64,000 bases of DNA from an uncultured Clostridia bacterium (GTDB taxonomy: Bacteria > Bacillota > Clostridia > Oscillospirales > Ruminococcaceae). The number at the start of each line of letters is the position of its first letter. Position 1 is the stretch's first letter. Positions 26,369 through 35,980 of this stretch are shown one piece after another. The stretch is taken from the NCBI GenBank assembly GCA_947168885.1, contig CAMVNQ010000002.1, forward strand, positions 279,368 through 343,367. Direction: 5' to 3'. The position numbers were made by a program, and so were the translations under genes. The notes beneath the pieces are model-generated. The model was not told where the DNA came from, did no database searches, and saw only the letters and a program-made list of their open reading frames with translations.

Positions 26369-28366
26369 TTATCTTCCGATATTGAATCGTGCAACCTGAT
26401 CTTTGAGAAGCTTCGACTGACCCGAAAGCTCTTCGCAGGAAGCAGCAGTCTGCTGAGCGGTCGCGGAGTTCGTCTGGATGACCTGCGATATCTGCTCTAT
26501 TCCTGCTGTTATCTGACGGATAGACTGGGTCTGGTTTGCGCTCGCATCGGCTATAGCGGTTATAAGCTCGGCAGTCTTCGTGGACATCTCCTTGACCTCT
26601 TTCATGGACTCTGCGGTAGCCAATGCTATCTTCGAGCCCTTTCCGACAGCAGTGATAGAAGCGTTGATAAGTGCTGTCGTGCTGCTTGCCGCCTCTGCCG
26701 ATTTGCTTGCGAGGTTTCTTACTTCGTCCGCAACTACCGCAAACCCCTTGCCGGCGTCTCCTGCTCTTGCAGCTTCAACAGCAGCATTGAGTGCAAGTAT
26801 GTTAGTCTGGAATGCTATATCCTCGATAGTCTTGATAATCTTTTCGATCTGATCGGAGGTCTCACTGATCTCGTCCATAGCACTTACCATGCTCTTGATC
26901 TCTTCATCCTGACGGTTGACCTTATCCTGTGTCTGATCAGAAAGATCTCCTGCCTGTGCGGCATTCCGGGCAGTCTGTTCGATCTGAGTCGAAACCTCGG
27001 AAATTGTAGCCGAAATCTCTTCTATAGCGGAAGCCTGTCTTGTTGTTCCGTCCGCAAGCGCCTGTGAGCCTTCAGCCATCTGTGTCGAGCCCAAAAGCAC
27101 CTGAGCGCTCTCGTCGTCAATATTCGACATTATTTCTCCAAGCTCTTTAATAATAAGGTTCATCGACCTCTTGATCTCTTCAAAATCGCCGTTATACTCA
27201 ACCGCGGGAGCTACTGTAAGATCACCCTTTGATACAGCAGTAAGTACAACTGAAATATCATCAACATAAGTACGCATTGCGTTTATGCATCTTGAGAATG
27301 CCTTGCAGAGTTTTCCAATCTCATCATCCGAGTCATATTCAAGCTTTGCCGAGAGGTCACCTTTCGCAATAAGTTCAGCAGTTTCAGCAAGCTTCCCGAG
27401 CGGTTTCAACTGACGGGTCATTACAAAGAATACAATACCTGTGCCAACAACAAAGAATACAACGAACAGAACGAGGAATACTAAACCGAGATCTGTAAGA
27501 GTTCCCTCTATATCGCCTTTCGGGATTATGTATCCGACATACCAGCCTGCATTTTCAAGCTTTTTGAATGTAAAATACTTGTCCGCACCGTCATAATCCT
27601 TGTAAACGTCCATGCAAACATCGTTACCGAGAGACGAGATGACTTTCGAATAATCTCCCGCAGCTTCCTTGTATGATGTAGTTTTGCCTTCTTCGGTCGG
27701 AAGATAAGCGTCGTTTGTATGAACAAGGAAATTTCCTTCGCTGTCTATAAGTACAGGATAGCCGTGTTCGGTAAGCTTCATGCTGCTTGCGAGATTTATC
27801 AGTACATCGAGCTTGAAATCACAGCCAAAAACTCCCACAAACTTACCGTCTGTTCTTATGGGAGAAGCAGCGGTAAATATGATACCGCCTGTGGACGCAT
27901 CAACATAGGGTGTTGAGAAGATCGTCTTGTTCTGTGATTTTGCTGAAGTGTACCAGCCGCGGACAGTGGGGTCAAATCCCTCGGGAAGATCTGCGGCATC
28001 ATAAACCGCCATAAATATCGTCTTGTCCTCGTAGGTGGTATAACAGTCGAGCAGCTCGCTGTTGATCGGCGCAACAGTCTTGACGAACTCGACATCGTGA
28101 GAATGATCCGGATACATTTTGTTTACTGTTCCAGCGGAATTAGCTTCAGCCGATGTGAAAACCGACTGTTCACCGAGCCATGCGTCCATTCTCTCGGCAT
28201 TTGCAAGAAGCGCCTGCTCTGTTTCAGTGGTCAATATGTTCTTAACTTTATTGAAGGACACAATATAACCGATAAGTGCAACACATAACAATGTTACAGA
28301 GGTAACAGCGCTCACAGTGATAAGAACCGATTTTTTCAATCCAAGCGATTTCGATTTTCCGTTCAT
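26369..28366 (-). CDS. Methyl-accepting chemotaxis protein (Cache-HAMP-MCP)
   Basis: This 665-aa chemoreceptor has an N-terminal membrane segment (about 12-34), a periplasmic-side double-Cache sensor (about 40-285), a second membrane segment (about 290-312), and a HAMP domain. A cytoplasmic signalling domain follows, with the conserved hairpin tip [20 protein letters not shown] and [11 protein letters not shown]. The start at 28366 follows GGAGA. An upstream in-frame ATG at 28414 lacks an SD. No che or flagellar genes are in the window. Confidence 0.93.
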   Translation of the reverse strand: MNGKSKSLGLKKSVLITVSAVTSVTLLCVALIGYIVSFNKVKNILTTETEQALLANAERMDAWLGEQSVFTSAEANSAGTVNKMYPDHSHDVEFVKTVAPINSELLDCYTTYEDKTIFMAVYDAADLPEGFDPTVRGWYTSAKSQNKTIFSTPYVDASTGGIIFTAASPIRTDGKFVGVFGCDFKLDVLINLASSMKLTEHGYPVLIDSEGNFLVHTNDAYLPTEEGKTTSYKEAAGDYSKVISSLGNDVCMDVYKDYDGADKYFTFKKLENAGWYVGYIIPKGDIEGTLTDLGLVFLVLFVVFFVVGTGIVFFVMTRQLKPLGKLAETAELIAKGDLSAKLEYDSDDEIGKLCKAFSRCINAMRTYVDDISVVLTAVSKGDLTVAPAVEYNGDFEEIKRSMNLIIKELGEIMSNIDDESAQVLLGSTQMAEGSQALADGTTRQASAIEEISATISEVSTQIEQTARNAAQAGDLSDQTQDKVNRQDEEIKSMVSAMDEISETSDQIEKIIKTIEDIAFQTNILALNAAVEAARAGDAGKGFAVVADEVRNLASKSAEAASSTTALINASITAVGKGSKIALATAESMKEVKEMSTKTAELITAIADASANQTQSIRQITAGIEQISQVIQTNSATAQQTAASCEELSGQSKLLKDQVARFNIGR

Positions 28367-28446
28367 TTTTATTTTTCTCCAGATATAAAATGATTTTCTG
28401 ACCGTAAAAACCAATATTTCACAGTCATATACAATTTTGCACTATA

Positions 28447-28475
28447 ATTTTACACCAATTTACATTATTTGTCAA
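28447..28475 (-). promoter_or_regulatory. Promoter of the chemoreceptor gene
   Basis: On the minus strand, TTGACA (28475-28470), a 17-base spacer, and TAAAAT (28452-28447). Confidence 0.7.
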
Positions 28476-28512
28476 CAATAAATATAATAATTTACGGCTT
28501 TTCACCAAATTT

Positions 28513-30705
28513 TCAGCATTTATTCGTATCATCACCGATTCTCTGCCTTTCGACAAGCTCCGCAAAACAGCCGTTTCTTGCAATAAGTTCGTCATAGGTA
28601 CCATCCTCGACTATCTTTCCGTTATCGAGCACGAGTATCCTGTCACAGTTCTTTATCGTCGATAGTCTGTGAGCTATGACTATTCTTGTGCATTTCAACC
28701 CGTCGAGCGCTTCAGACACGATCTTCTGCGTCTTATTATCAAGTGCGCTTGTAGCTTCGTCAAACATAAGTATCTTCGGCTTTGATGCTATTGCACGTGC
28801 TATCATTATACGCTGCTTCTGACCGCCGGAGATCCCTCCCTGCCCTTCTCCGATCACAGTCTGCATTCCCATAGGCATATCGCGTATGTCGTCGGCAATA
28901 CCTGCAAGCTCTGCTGCTTCCCAAGCCTCTTCGAGCGTTAATGAAGGCGACGCGATAGCAATATTCGAGAAGATGTCACCCTGAAACAGGTCGTCATTCT
29001 GTGTCACTACACCGATCTTTCTGCGAAGCGAACGCAGATCTATCTTAGTGGTATCATTTCCGTCATAGTATATTGCGCCTTTTTCCGGTGTTTCAAAACC
29101 AAGCAGCAGCCGCAGCAATGTGGACTTGCCGCAACCGGTCTTGCCTACTATCGCTATGTATTCACCCGACCTTATCCTAAGATCAAGTCCGTCAACAATA
29201 TACGGCATATTCTCGTTATAACGGAAATATACATTGTTCAGCTCGACATTTCCGTTGACGCGGGTCACGAACTGTTTATGCGCCGATGTTTCGGGAATCT
29301 CGGTAAGTATGGGCTCTGCCATTTCAAGTATCGGTCTTATCTCTCCGATCACCTTTGCTACCTGCGCAAGGGATCCGAACGCGCCCATTATCATGCCGTA
29401 AGATGTATTGAACGCAATGTACTCGGACTGTGACACACCTGTTATTACCGCAAGATAATAAAGAATCATTGTTCCTATCAATGAAACACCAAGCGTAACC
29501 GCGTTGTTGATTTTCAGGAACAGCGGCGGATCGTAGATAAGCTCCGCACCCTCGGAATAATGCTCCGCCCATTTTGCGAATACGCGCTTCTCTGCGCCGG
29601 CAAGCTTTATCTTCTGCACACCGGTCATTATGGAGTAAGTAAGTCCGCTTTCCTTTGCGCTGTGCTCCATTTCACGGCGTGTTATACTCGTCTGATACAA
29701 TGTAGTCATAATTATCACCGCGACAGTCACAGCAATTATGACTACTGCCGGAAGCGTAAGTCCGGGCGCAAATCCCAATATCTGTCCTATGTAGAACAGA
29801 GACAGGAGTGACGTAAGACCCATCGAAAATACCATTCCGATAAGAAGTCCGCACAGGTTGTTCACAGATTTGGCACGGCTCGCAAGTTCACCGGAGCTGT
29901 ATTTCCTGAAAAAAGGTGCAGGAAGGCTCATAAGTCTCATCATCATAGCAGATTCTACCGAAAGAGATGTCTTTGTCTGGATCCTGCTAACAGCGAGATC
30001 CCGGGCAGATGTAATTACATGAGATGTTACGGAAGCACATATAATGAATGCCGCAGTACCCCAGAGAAGAGGCGCAGAACCGCTCTCAAGGATAAAACCC
30101 GTAAGTGATTTCGTAAGATACGGCATAATAAAACCTACGAGCATAACGATAAGTGCTATACCTATGACAATAGCATAATCACCGCCGCTCAGGCAATTCT
30201 TCATATAAATGAGAAGGTCACGTATCCCGATCTTCTTCAGAGGAAGAGGACGATAGAAGCATACAGCATCAGCAGAGAAATTATTCGCTTCAGAAGCGTT
30301 GATCTTCACCTTTTTCCCGCTTTTATAATAATAGTATCCGCCGAATGCACGCGGGAATACTGCTGTCGGCATACCGTCTTCACTGCCGGAAACGATCATA
30401 GGACCGAACGCGTTCTTGTACCACTTGCCTGTGAGCTTTACCTTTCGGTAGAAAATACCGCTCGGACGAAGGGCATACTCAAGCTGCTCCTCCGGTTCGG
30501 TAACGCTGTCAGGAATTGCGGCGGACTTCACATGATAATATTTCAGTATGTCTTCTATCGCGTTCTTCGTTACGATGCGTGAATCCTTGAGCTCTCCCGC
30601 ACCGCGCACACCCATAACGGACGATGCCATTTTGAATATGGATTCTTCAAAGACGTTCTGATCGCTTTGTTTTCTTTGTCTTATCTGTTCATCAAACCAG
30701 CTCAA
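28513..30705 (-). CDS. NHLM bacteriocin-system ABC transporter (permease/ATPase)
   Basis: This 730-aa protein has a soluble N-terminal domain of about 175 residues (MSWFDEQIRQRKQ), an ABC type-1 exporter membrane domain, and a nucleotide-binding domain with Walker A GKTGCGKST, signature ISGGQKQRIMIA, and Walker B ILMFDEATSALD. The layout matches the second ABC protein of NHLM/NHLP-type peptide export systems, which lacks a peptidase. The start is TTG at 30705. An in-frame TGA two codons upstream rules out anything longer, and no close SD is visible, so translation may depend on coupling. Confidence 0.92.
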   Translation of the reverse strand: MSWFDEQIRQRKQSDQNVFEESIFKMASSVMGVRGAGELKDSRIVTKNAIEDILKYYHVKSAAIPDSVTEPEEQLEYALRPSGIFYRKVKLTGKWYKNAFGPMIVSGSEDGMPTAVFPRAFGGYYYYKSGKKVKINASEANNFSADAVCFYRPLPLKKIGIRDLLIYMKNCLSGGDYAIVIGIALIVMLVGFIMPYLTKSLTGFILESGSAPLLWGTAAFIICASVTSHVITSARDLAVSRIQTKTSLSVESAMMMRLMSLPAPFFRKYSSGELASRAKSVNNLCGLLIGMVFSMGLTSLLSLFYIGQILGFAPGLTLPAVVIIAVTVAVIIMTTLYQTSITRREMEHSAKESGLTYSIMTGVQKIKLAGAEKRVFAKWAEHYSEGAELIYDPPLFLKINNAVTLGVSLIGTMILYYLAVITGVSQSEYIAFNTSYGMIMGAFGSLAQVAKVIGEIRPILEMAEPILTEIPETSAHKQFVTRVNGNVELNNVYFRYNENMPYIVDGLDLRIRSGEYIAIVGKTGCGKSTLLRLLLGFETPEKGAIYYDGNDTTKIDLRSLRRKIGVVTQNDDLFQGDIFSNIAIASPSLTLEEAWEAAELAGIADDIRDMPMGMQTVIGEGQGGISGGQKQRIMIARAIASKPKILMFDEATSALDNKTQKIVSEALDGLKCTRIVIAHRLSTIKNCDRILVLDNGKIVEDGTYDELIARNGCFAELVERQRIGDDTNKC

Positions 30706-30800
30706 TGTTCAGACCGGCAACCGGATATCCGCTTTACGGCTTCCGCTTGCTCTCCTTTCTTGGTTTATGGGATACGCCCTGAAAAACGGGCACGTCAGTA

Positions 30801-32981
30801 TCATTCATTCGTCACAAGCTGTGTATAGACTCCGCCTTTTGCATAAAGCTCATCGTGAGTTCCGCGCTCGACTGCCTCGCCGTGGTCGAGAACGATTATC
30901 TCGTCGCATTCACGCACTGTAGAAAGCCTGTGTGCGATAACTATACAGGTCATACCTCTGTCAGCGACAGCCTTGACAAGTTCGTACTCTGTTTTTGCAT
31001 CGAGAGCGGACGTTGCTTCGTCCATTATTATTATCGACGGATCCTGTGCAAGCACGCGTGCTATTTCAAGACGTTGACGCTGACCGCCGGAAAGATCCTT
31101 TCCGCCCTCGGTTATCATGCCCTGATAGCCGCCTTCACGCTGCATTATATCATCGTGGATCTGAGCATCACGGGCTGCGAGTATCATCTCAAAATCCTCG
31201 ATCGAGTTATCCCACATTTTTATATTGTTTGCGATAGTATCTTCAAAAAGAATTATATCCTGATCCACGACCGCTACCGAACCGGTAAATACCGATCTGT
31301 CGATCTCGTCTATCTTCCTACCGTCGAACAGTATCTCACCGCTCCAAGGCTTATACAGTCCGGAAATAAGCTTTGAAAGCGTCGATTTGCCGCAGCCCGA
31401 GGCTCCGACAAAAGCGACCTTGCTTCCTCGCCTGACTTTCATCGAAAAATCCTTTATAAGCGGCTCGGCAAGTCTCGAATATCCGAACGTAACGTTTTTA
31501 AGTTCAAGCTCACCCTTAAGCTTGGAATAATCCTTGTCCTCTTCGGGAGCAGCGTCTGAGAAATACTCGTCGTCGCGGTACTGCATAACATCTTCGACGC
31601 ATTCCATCTGTGTGCGCATCTCCTGTATCGTCTGTCCCGCGCTTATCATAGTCATAGCGGGATCCATGAAAGAACTCAGGAAACTCTGGAAAGAGATAGC
31701 CAGGCCAAGCGTGAATTCACCGTTCATTACAAGAAAGACTCCAAGAATGAGCACGGAGTATTCTGCTATCTCTGAAATCAGAAAAGGTATCATACCGAGA
31801 TATACATTAAGCTTCTCAAAACGCACTGTCTGAGCATTCAGAGCTGCCTGATAACCCGACCATTTTCCGAAATATCCCGTTTCAGCGCCGCTCGCCTTTA
31901 TAGTTTCTATCATCTTTATGCCGTTGACAGTTGTCGCCGAAAGCATACCGGAATCGCGTATCTGTACACGGGTGATATTTACGCGCTTTTTCGAGATTAT
32001 ATCGCCCATAAAAGTGTTTATACCTATTGAAACAACTCCGACAAGCGTGAGCAGAGGACTTATCTTCAGCATTACAACAAGGTAGAACATCATCATACCG
32101 AAGTTGAGCAGAAGCGGAGTAACGGTATGCACGACCGTCTCTGCAATACATTCGTTCGTTTCTTTCCTCGCCTGAAGGTCTCCCGCCATTCTCTGAGTGA
32201 AGAATTCCACCGGAAGCCGTAATATCTTCCACATGAACGTGCTGTTTCCGATAACTGCCATTTTTCCGTTGATCTTAAGCGAATATATCGAATGTACCGC
32301 GCTTATAGCTATCCTAAGTATTATTATCAGTGAGAACAGTGCAATAAACGGCATCAGAAGTTCGGTATTCTCTCCGGTCAGCAGCCGGTCAATGAAAAAT
32401 TTCGTGAAGAACGGGTCGATTATACCGAAAAGATAACCAACTACCGTTGTAAGTACGACAAAGACTACTGCCGCACCCGCACCGACAAGACGTTTCTTCA
32501 CGAATTCGAACATACTTTTCTTTTTTCCGTCCGCAACAAAATTCTCACCGGGCTCAAAAAAAATGCAGACACCGGTGAATGAATTGTCGAACTCTTCTTT
32601 TGATACTCTGATGCTGCCCTGTGCCGGGTCATTTATGTAGGCATATCCGCCCCGGAATCCGCACAGGACTACGAAATGGTTGAAATTCCAATGAATGATG
32701 CACGGGAAAATGCCGTTCTTCCTCAAAGCTGCCGGCTCACCTTTTATGCCCTTGGCCCTGAAACCATACCTTTCAGCCGCTTTTTTCACATTCTTTGCGC
32801 TTGAACCGTCACGCGACACTCCGCAGTCTATCCGGACCTGTTCAAGAGTAAGCCATTTCCCGTAATATGCAGCGACCATAGCAAGACAAGCAGCGCCGCA
32901 TTCAAGCGCCTCCATCTGCATAACTACCGGAACTCTCGCGACTCCGTTCCTGACAGGTCTTTTTAAACTTTTTACAGCCAA
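30801..32981 (-). CDS. NHLM-type peptidase/ABC exporter (C39 peptidase)
   Basis: This 726-aa protein begins with a C39 peptidase domain: Cys in ALECGAACLAMVA, His in HWNFNHFVVL, Asp in YINDPAQG. This domain cuts leader peptides after a double glycine. Six membrane segments follow, then an ABC domain with GASGCGKST, LSGGQRQRLEIA and IIIMDEATSALD. It should cleave and export peptides such as the double-glycine precursors at 47037 and 47998. The start is TTG at 32981 behind GGAGGAAG. Next to the HlyD-like gene by 14 bases. Confidence 0.94.
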   Translation of the reverse strand: MAVKSLKRPVRNGVARVPVVMQMEALECGAACLAMVAAYYGKWLTLEQVRIDCGVSRDGSSAKNVKKAAERYGFRAKGIKGEPAALRKNGIFPCIIHWNFNHFVVLCGFRGGYAYINDPAQGSIRVSKEEFDNSFTGVCIFFEPGENFVADGKKKSMFEFVKKRLVGAGAAVVFVVLTTVVGYLFGIIDPFFTKFFIDRLLTGENTELLMPFIALFSLIIILRIAISAVHSIYSLKINGKMAVIGNSTFMWKILRLPVEFFTQRMAGDLQARKETNECIAETVVHTVTPLLLNFGMMMFYLVVMLKISPLLTLVGVVSIGINTFMGDIISKKRVNITRVQIRDSGMLSATTVNGIKMIETIKASGAETGYFGKWSGYQAALNAQTVRFEKLNVYLGMIPFLISEIAEYSVLILGVFLVMNGEFTLGLAISFQSFLSSFMDPAMTMISAGQTIQEMRTQMECVEDVMQYRDDEYFSDAAPEEDKDYSKLKGELELKNVTFGYSRLAEPLIKDFSMKVRRGSKVAFVGASGCGKSTLSKLISGLYKPWSGEILFDGRKIDEIDRSVFTGSVAVVDQDIILFEDTIANNIKMWDNSIEDFEMILAARDAQIHDDIMQREGGYQGMITEGGKDLSGGQRQRLEIARVLAQDPSIIIMDEATSALDAKTEYELVKAVADRGMTCIVIAHRLSTVRECDEIIVLDHGEAVERGTHDELYAKGGVYTQLVTNE

Positions 32982-32995
32982 TTTATCTTCCTCCG

Positions 32996-33412
32996 TCAGT
33001 TTATGAACATATCGATTATCTGCGTTATCTTATAGCCGACCTTAGCGGAATAAACGCCGTCCGGAATATTCGCGTTCGCTACTGCTATTATCTTTCCGGA
33101 ATCGTTCTTTCCGACTGAAATTATCTCAGCGTTTGCCTCACCTACCGAAACACTCATGCCGGTCTCGACTTTTTCGGCAATCTTATCATTGTCGAAAGTC
33201 ATAGTAATCACTCCGTCCCTGACAGAAGCGGTACCGGAAGCATAGCTTTCTATAGAAACAAAAAAACTCCACACAAATAGAGCCGCAATAATAATAATGA
33301 CCGATATAAGTACTGCCCATACCGAGGGCTTTGTCACCTGAAGATAATCACTTAGCTCTTCCGGCGACGAAAGCCTTTCTATGCTTTTTTTCCTGAAAAT
33401 ACTATCGGGCAT
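32996..33412 (-). CDS. Short HlyD-like NHLM secretion protein
   Basis: This 138-aa protein has a cytoplasmic N-terminus (IFRKKSIERLSSPEELSDYLQV), one membrane segment (about 30-52), and an extracellular beta-rich domain. The N-terminal part matches the HlyD-type adaptor of NHLM export systems. Family members are usually much longer with coiled coil and barrel domains. This one is a minimal or reduced form, and no frameshift is evident. The ATG at 33412 follows AAGGAGAAA. Confidence 0.8.
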   Translation of the reverse strand: MPDSIFRKKSIERLSSPEELSDYLQVTKPSVWAVLISVIIIIAALFVWSFFVSIESYASGTASVRDGVITMTFDNDKIAEKVETGMSVSVGEANAEIISVGKNDSGKIIAVANANIPDGVYSAKVGYKITQIIDMFIN

Positions 33413-33505
33413 GTTCGTTTCTCCTTTTAAAAAATTCCGATAAATCATCTTTCCCCCGCCGAAAGGCAGGGGAATCTGTTCATAACGAGCGCTATGCTGT
33501 ACAGA

Positions 33506-34633
33506 TTAGCTTGCTGCTTCGATAATAACTTTACCGTCTATTATCATGCCGAGTGTCTCGTCAAGCTTTTCTATTACATCATCAGAAAGCCTGCATCTTT
33601 CCGGTGCACGTACATATCCGGTCGAACCGGTGTCAGCACCGAGAGTGTAGTTTCCACCCTTGAAAGTACCGTTATAAACCGATTCAAGCACTCTCTTATC
33701 GTTTATGCCCATATTTTTTACAGCGGATGTCAATACAACGTTCATATTTCCTGCAACACCGTCACGGCTTCGGTCAGTATCGGCTCCGATGACATAATCC
33801 TCCACGGGACTTTCCTTTACTGCTTCAAATACACCGTTACCGGCTTCTCCGGCAGCAACGAAAATAACATCACAGCCTGCATCTATAAGTGCCTTTCCTA
33901 TCTCTTTTCCGCGCACGGTATCAGAGAACGAACCGATATAGTTTCCTCCGATACTATAGCCAGCACTATTTGTTCCTGCGTATCCAGAAAGCTGAACAAG
34001 CTCTGCTTTGGTTCCATAAGTTTCGTTAGCGTAAGTGACCCCCGACATAAAGCCGTACTGATAGTTCATATTTGACTGAAGAACTACAGCGTTCACAACC
34101 GCTACTTTGTTGGTTTTCGTTGAGAGCGCAGCGGCAGCACCCGCGAGAAATCCACTTTCTTCTTCCCTGAATTTCATCGCGTAAATGTTTTCCACAGATG
34201 TTTCGTTCCCTTTTCCGTCATCTGGGAACGAATCCACAAGAACAAACTTTGTATCAGGATTATTCTGTGCGACCGATGTTATTCCTGCAAACTGATAACC
34301 TGTACAAACTACAACATCATAATTTGCGGCTATCCCGCCGACAGTATCCACTGCTGCGGGAGACTCACCGCTCGGTTCCATTATCGTATCTACTGTTGAT
34401 CCTTTGTGATCTTTTATAAAATCACAGATACCATTGTAATTTTCCTGAACAAACGAGCCGTCATCTATTCCTGTTCCTGAACTCACTATCGCAATACGAA
34501 GCGTTTTTTCCGTGGAAACGGCAGGGTTTGCAGCAGATGTTGTTCCGGCGGGAGCCTTATTTTCTTCGCAGCCCGCAATCGCAAGGATCGCAGCGGTTAA
34601 CAGCGGAATCGCCAACGTTAATTTCTTCTTCAT
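33506..34633 (-). CDS. BMP/PnrA-family substrate-binding lipoprotein
   Basis: This 375-aa secreted lipoprotein has the lipobox LAIAGC (Cys near 22). It belongs to the BMP family (Bmp/PnrA/Med), which binds purine nucleosides or related ligands. Landmarks are GTGIDDGSFVQENYNG, GAAAALSTKTNKVAVV and VIGADTDRSRDG. No nucleoside ABC permease or ATPase genes are adjacent. It sits inside the peptide-export operon, between regulator genes and the HlyD-like gene, which suggests a sensor or specificity role. A GC hairpin (about 33463-33478) follows. Confidence 0.88.
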   Translation of the reverse strand: MKKKLTLAIPLLTAAILAIAGCEENKAPAGTTSAANPAVSTEKTLRIAIVSSGTGIDDGSFVQENYNGICDFIKDHKGSTVDTIMEPSGESPAAVDTVGGIAANYDVVVCTGYQFAGITSVAQNNPDTKFVLVDSFPDDGKGNETSVENIYAMKFREEESGFLAGAAAALSTKTNKVAVVNAVVLQSNMNYQYGFMSGVTYANETYGTKAELVQLSGYAGTNSAGYSIGGNYIGSFSDTVRGKEIGKALIDAGCDVIFVAAGEAGNGVFEAVKESPVEDYVIGADTDRSRDGVAGNMNVVLTSAVKNMGINDKRVLESVYNGTFKGGNYTLGADTGSTGYVRAPERCRLSDDVIEKLDETLGMIIDGKVIIEAAS

Positions 34634-34657
34634 AATAATTTCTTCACCGCAGCAGTC

Positions 34658-35266
34658 TTATCCGAAATTCTTGACTACGGTCACAGACACCTTTCCACCT
34701 ATGATACCGACTATAACATCATCCGCCATATTTGCGATGATCGATTTTTCAAGCTCATCCCAGGCAGCAGGATCGCCGCTCGCTCTTGTCCTGTAGCTTG
34801 CGAGAGACCACGTTCCCTCAAAGTCAGTTCCTTCCTTTTCCATGCCCATATCGTAGAATTCAAAGGAATCATTGCATTCTACGGCTCCGGACTCACCGCG
34901 GAGTGTATAGTTCGCATACATCATCTCGGCGGCAATACGGATCTTGTTCATAATACCGACTGCAGCAGCATTTTTTCCTGATGCGGATACCGAAAGTATC
35001 TCTTCTCTGTCCTTACCGGAAAGAAGGTCTTCCGACTCAACAACGGCGTGAACTTCATATCGTTTTCCTTTGTTTTCTATCCAGAACTCGCCCTTTCCGC
35101 ACATGAGCAGGTTCGGGAGCATACCGACGAGCTCTTCGGAAAGAAGCGTAAGTCTTAGCTCTTCCTTTTTGCCGAGCCCGCCGTATGCTGCGGCTCTGGT
35201 GACGATCTCGGAAATATCACCTATACCATCAACGCTTTTTTCAAACTTATATACGTCTGTCTTCAT
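34658..35266 (-). CDS. HATPase-like regulator of the export operon (paralogue of 47343-47954)
   Basis: This 202-aa soluble protein is probably a divergent histidine-kinase-type ATP-binding (anti-sigma-like) protein. LTLLSEELVGMLPNLL resembles the N-box helix and the C-terminal GKVSVTVVKNF resembles an RsbW-like last strand. G-box motifs are not clear. It is strongly similar to the product at 47343-47954 (shared ISVSASG-like and NAAAVGIMNKIRIAAE, and WDELEKSIIANMADDVIVGII). The neighbouring STAS gene supports a partner-switch role. The ATG at 35266 follows AAAGGGA. Confidence 0.6.
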   Translation of the reverse strand: MKTDVYKFEKSVDGIGDISEIVTRAAAYGGLGKKEELRLTLLSEELVGMLPNLLMCGKGEFWIENKGKRYEVHAVVESEDLLSGKDREEILSVSASGKNAAAVGIMNKIRIAAEMMYANYTLRGESGAVECNDSFEFYDMGMEKEGTDFEGTWSLASYRTRASGDPAAWDELEKSIIANMADDVIVGIIGGKVSVTVVKNFG

Positions 35267-35309
35267 CTTATATTCCCTTTCGCAGCACATTTACAGCACT
35301 GTTCTTGCA

Positions 35310-35606
35310 TTATTTCATTATGAACATTTCTGAAAATCCGGTAAGCTCAAATACGTTTTTTACCATATCATTCATATTTTTAATAAGAACATAACCTTCA
35401 TCGCCGGTCTGATGCTTCACCTTGAGCAGGACTCTGAGACCCGCGGAAGATATATATTCAAGCTTTTTCATATCAAATTCCACCGCTTTTATACCCGAAA
35501 AGTTTTCGTTAAGTATTTTTTCAAACTCCGGTGCGGTCTCGGAATCAACTCTTCCTTCAACTTTTACACAAAGAACTTCTTTTTTCGCCTTGCATTCTAC
35601 TACCAT
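35310..35606 (-). CDS. STAS-domain protein (anti-sigma factor antagonist-like)
   Basis: This 98-aa protein is a single STAS domain of the SpoIIAA/RsbV type. The conserved phosphorylation region reads YISSAGLRVLL, with the Ser pair used for phosphorylation by RsbW/SpoIIAB-type kinases. It is the first gene of the export operon, followed by the HATPase-like gene, like an rsbV-rsbW pair. The start at 35606 follows AAAGAGG. The longer frame to 35636 has no SD. Confidence 0.88.
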   Translation of the reverse strand: MVVECKAKKEVLCVKVEGRVDSETAPEFEKILNENFSGIKAVEFDMKKLEYISSAGLRVLLKVKHQTGDEGYVLIKNMNDMVKNVFELTGFSEMFIMK

Positions 35607-35681
35607 AACTGCCTCTTTTCTCCGCCGACAGACCATTACACAGGTCGTCAGACAGCAAATATGACTAATATCTTAATGAAT

Positions 35682-35710
35682 ATTATATCATTTACAGTTC
35701 TTTTTGTCAA
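35682..35710 (-). promoter_or_regulatory. Perfect promoter of the STAS/NHLM export operon
   Basis: On the minus strand, TTGACA (35710-35705), a 17-base spacer, and TATAAT (35687-35682). It is back to back with the promoter at 35726-35754, with 15 bases between the two -35 boxes. Confidence 0.85.
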
Positions 35711-35725
35711 TTATTGAAATAACAC

Positions 35726-35754
35726 TTGACAAAATATTGTTTACCATATATAAT
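35726..35754 (+). promoter_or_regulatory. Perfect promoter of the surface-protein gene, with long AT-rich leader
   Basis: TTGACA (35726-35731), a 17-base spacer, and TATAAT (35749-35754). The leader of about 220 nt (35761-35980) holds no ORF. TTCCAC/GTGGAA forms a small hairpin just before the SD. Confidence 0.85.
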
Positions 35755-35980
35755 ATATACATATTGTGTATGTTTGTCTTTTTTTGTCAATATATGCTAT
35801 CAGATATCCCCGGTCGTAAGATCATATTTGTCTGATCGCTATTTTATATATAATAGTGCTTTCTGAAATATTTTCAAAAAAATTTGAAAAAAAAGTGCCA
35901 CATCTCCAAAAGCATCGTATAAACATACAGAGAGCAAAAATGAAGCTTAATTCCACAGTGTGGAAGGAAAGGAAAATACT

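Noticed and set aside
26366..27067. 233-aa Cys/Ser/Leu-rich ORF opposite the chemoreceptor gene
   Set aside because: Antisense shadow of the MCP signalling domain, with no SD and biased composition.
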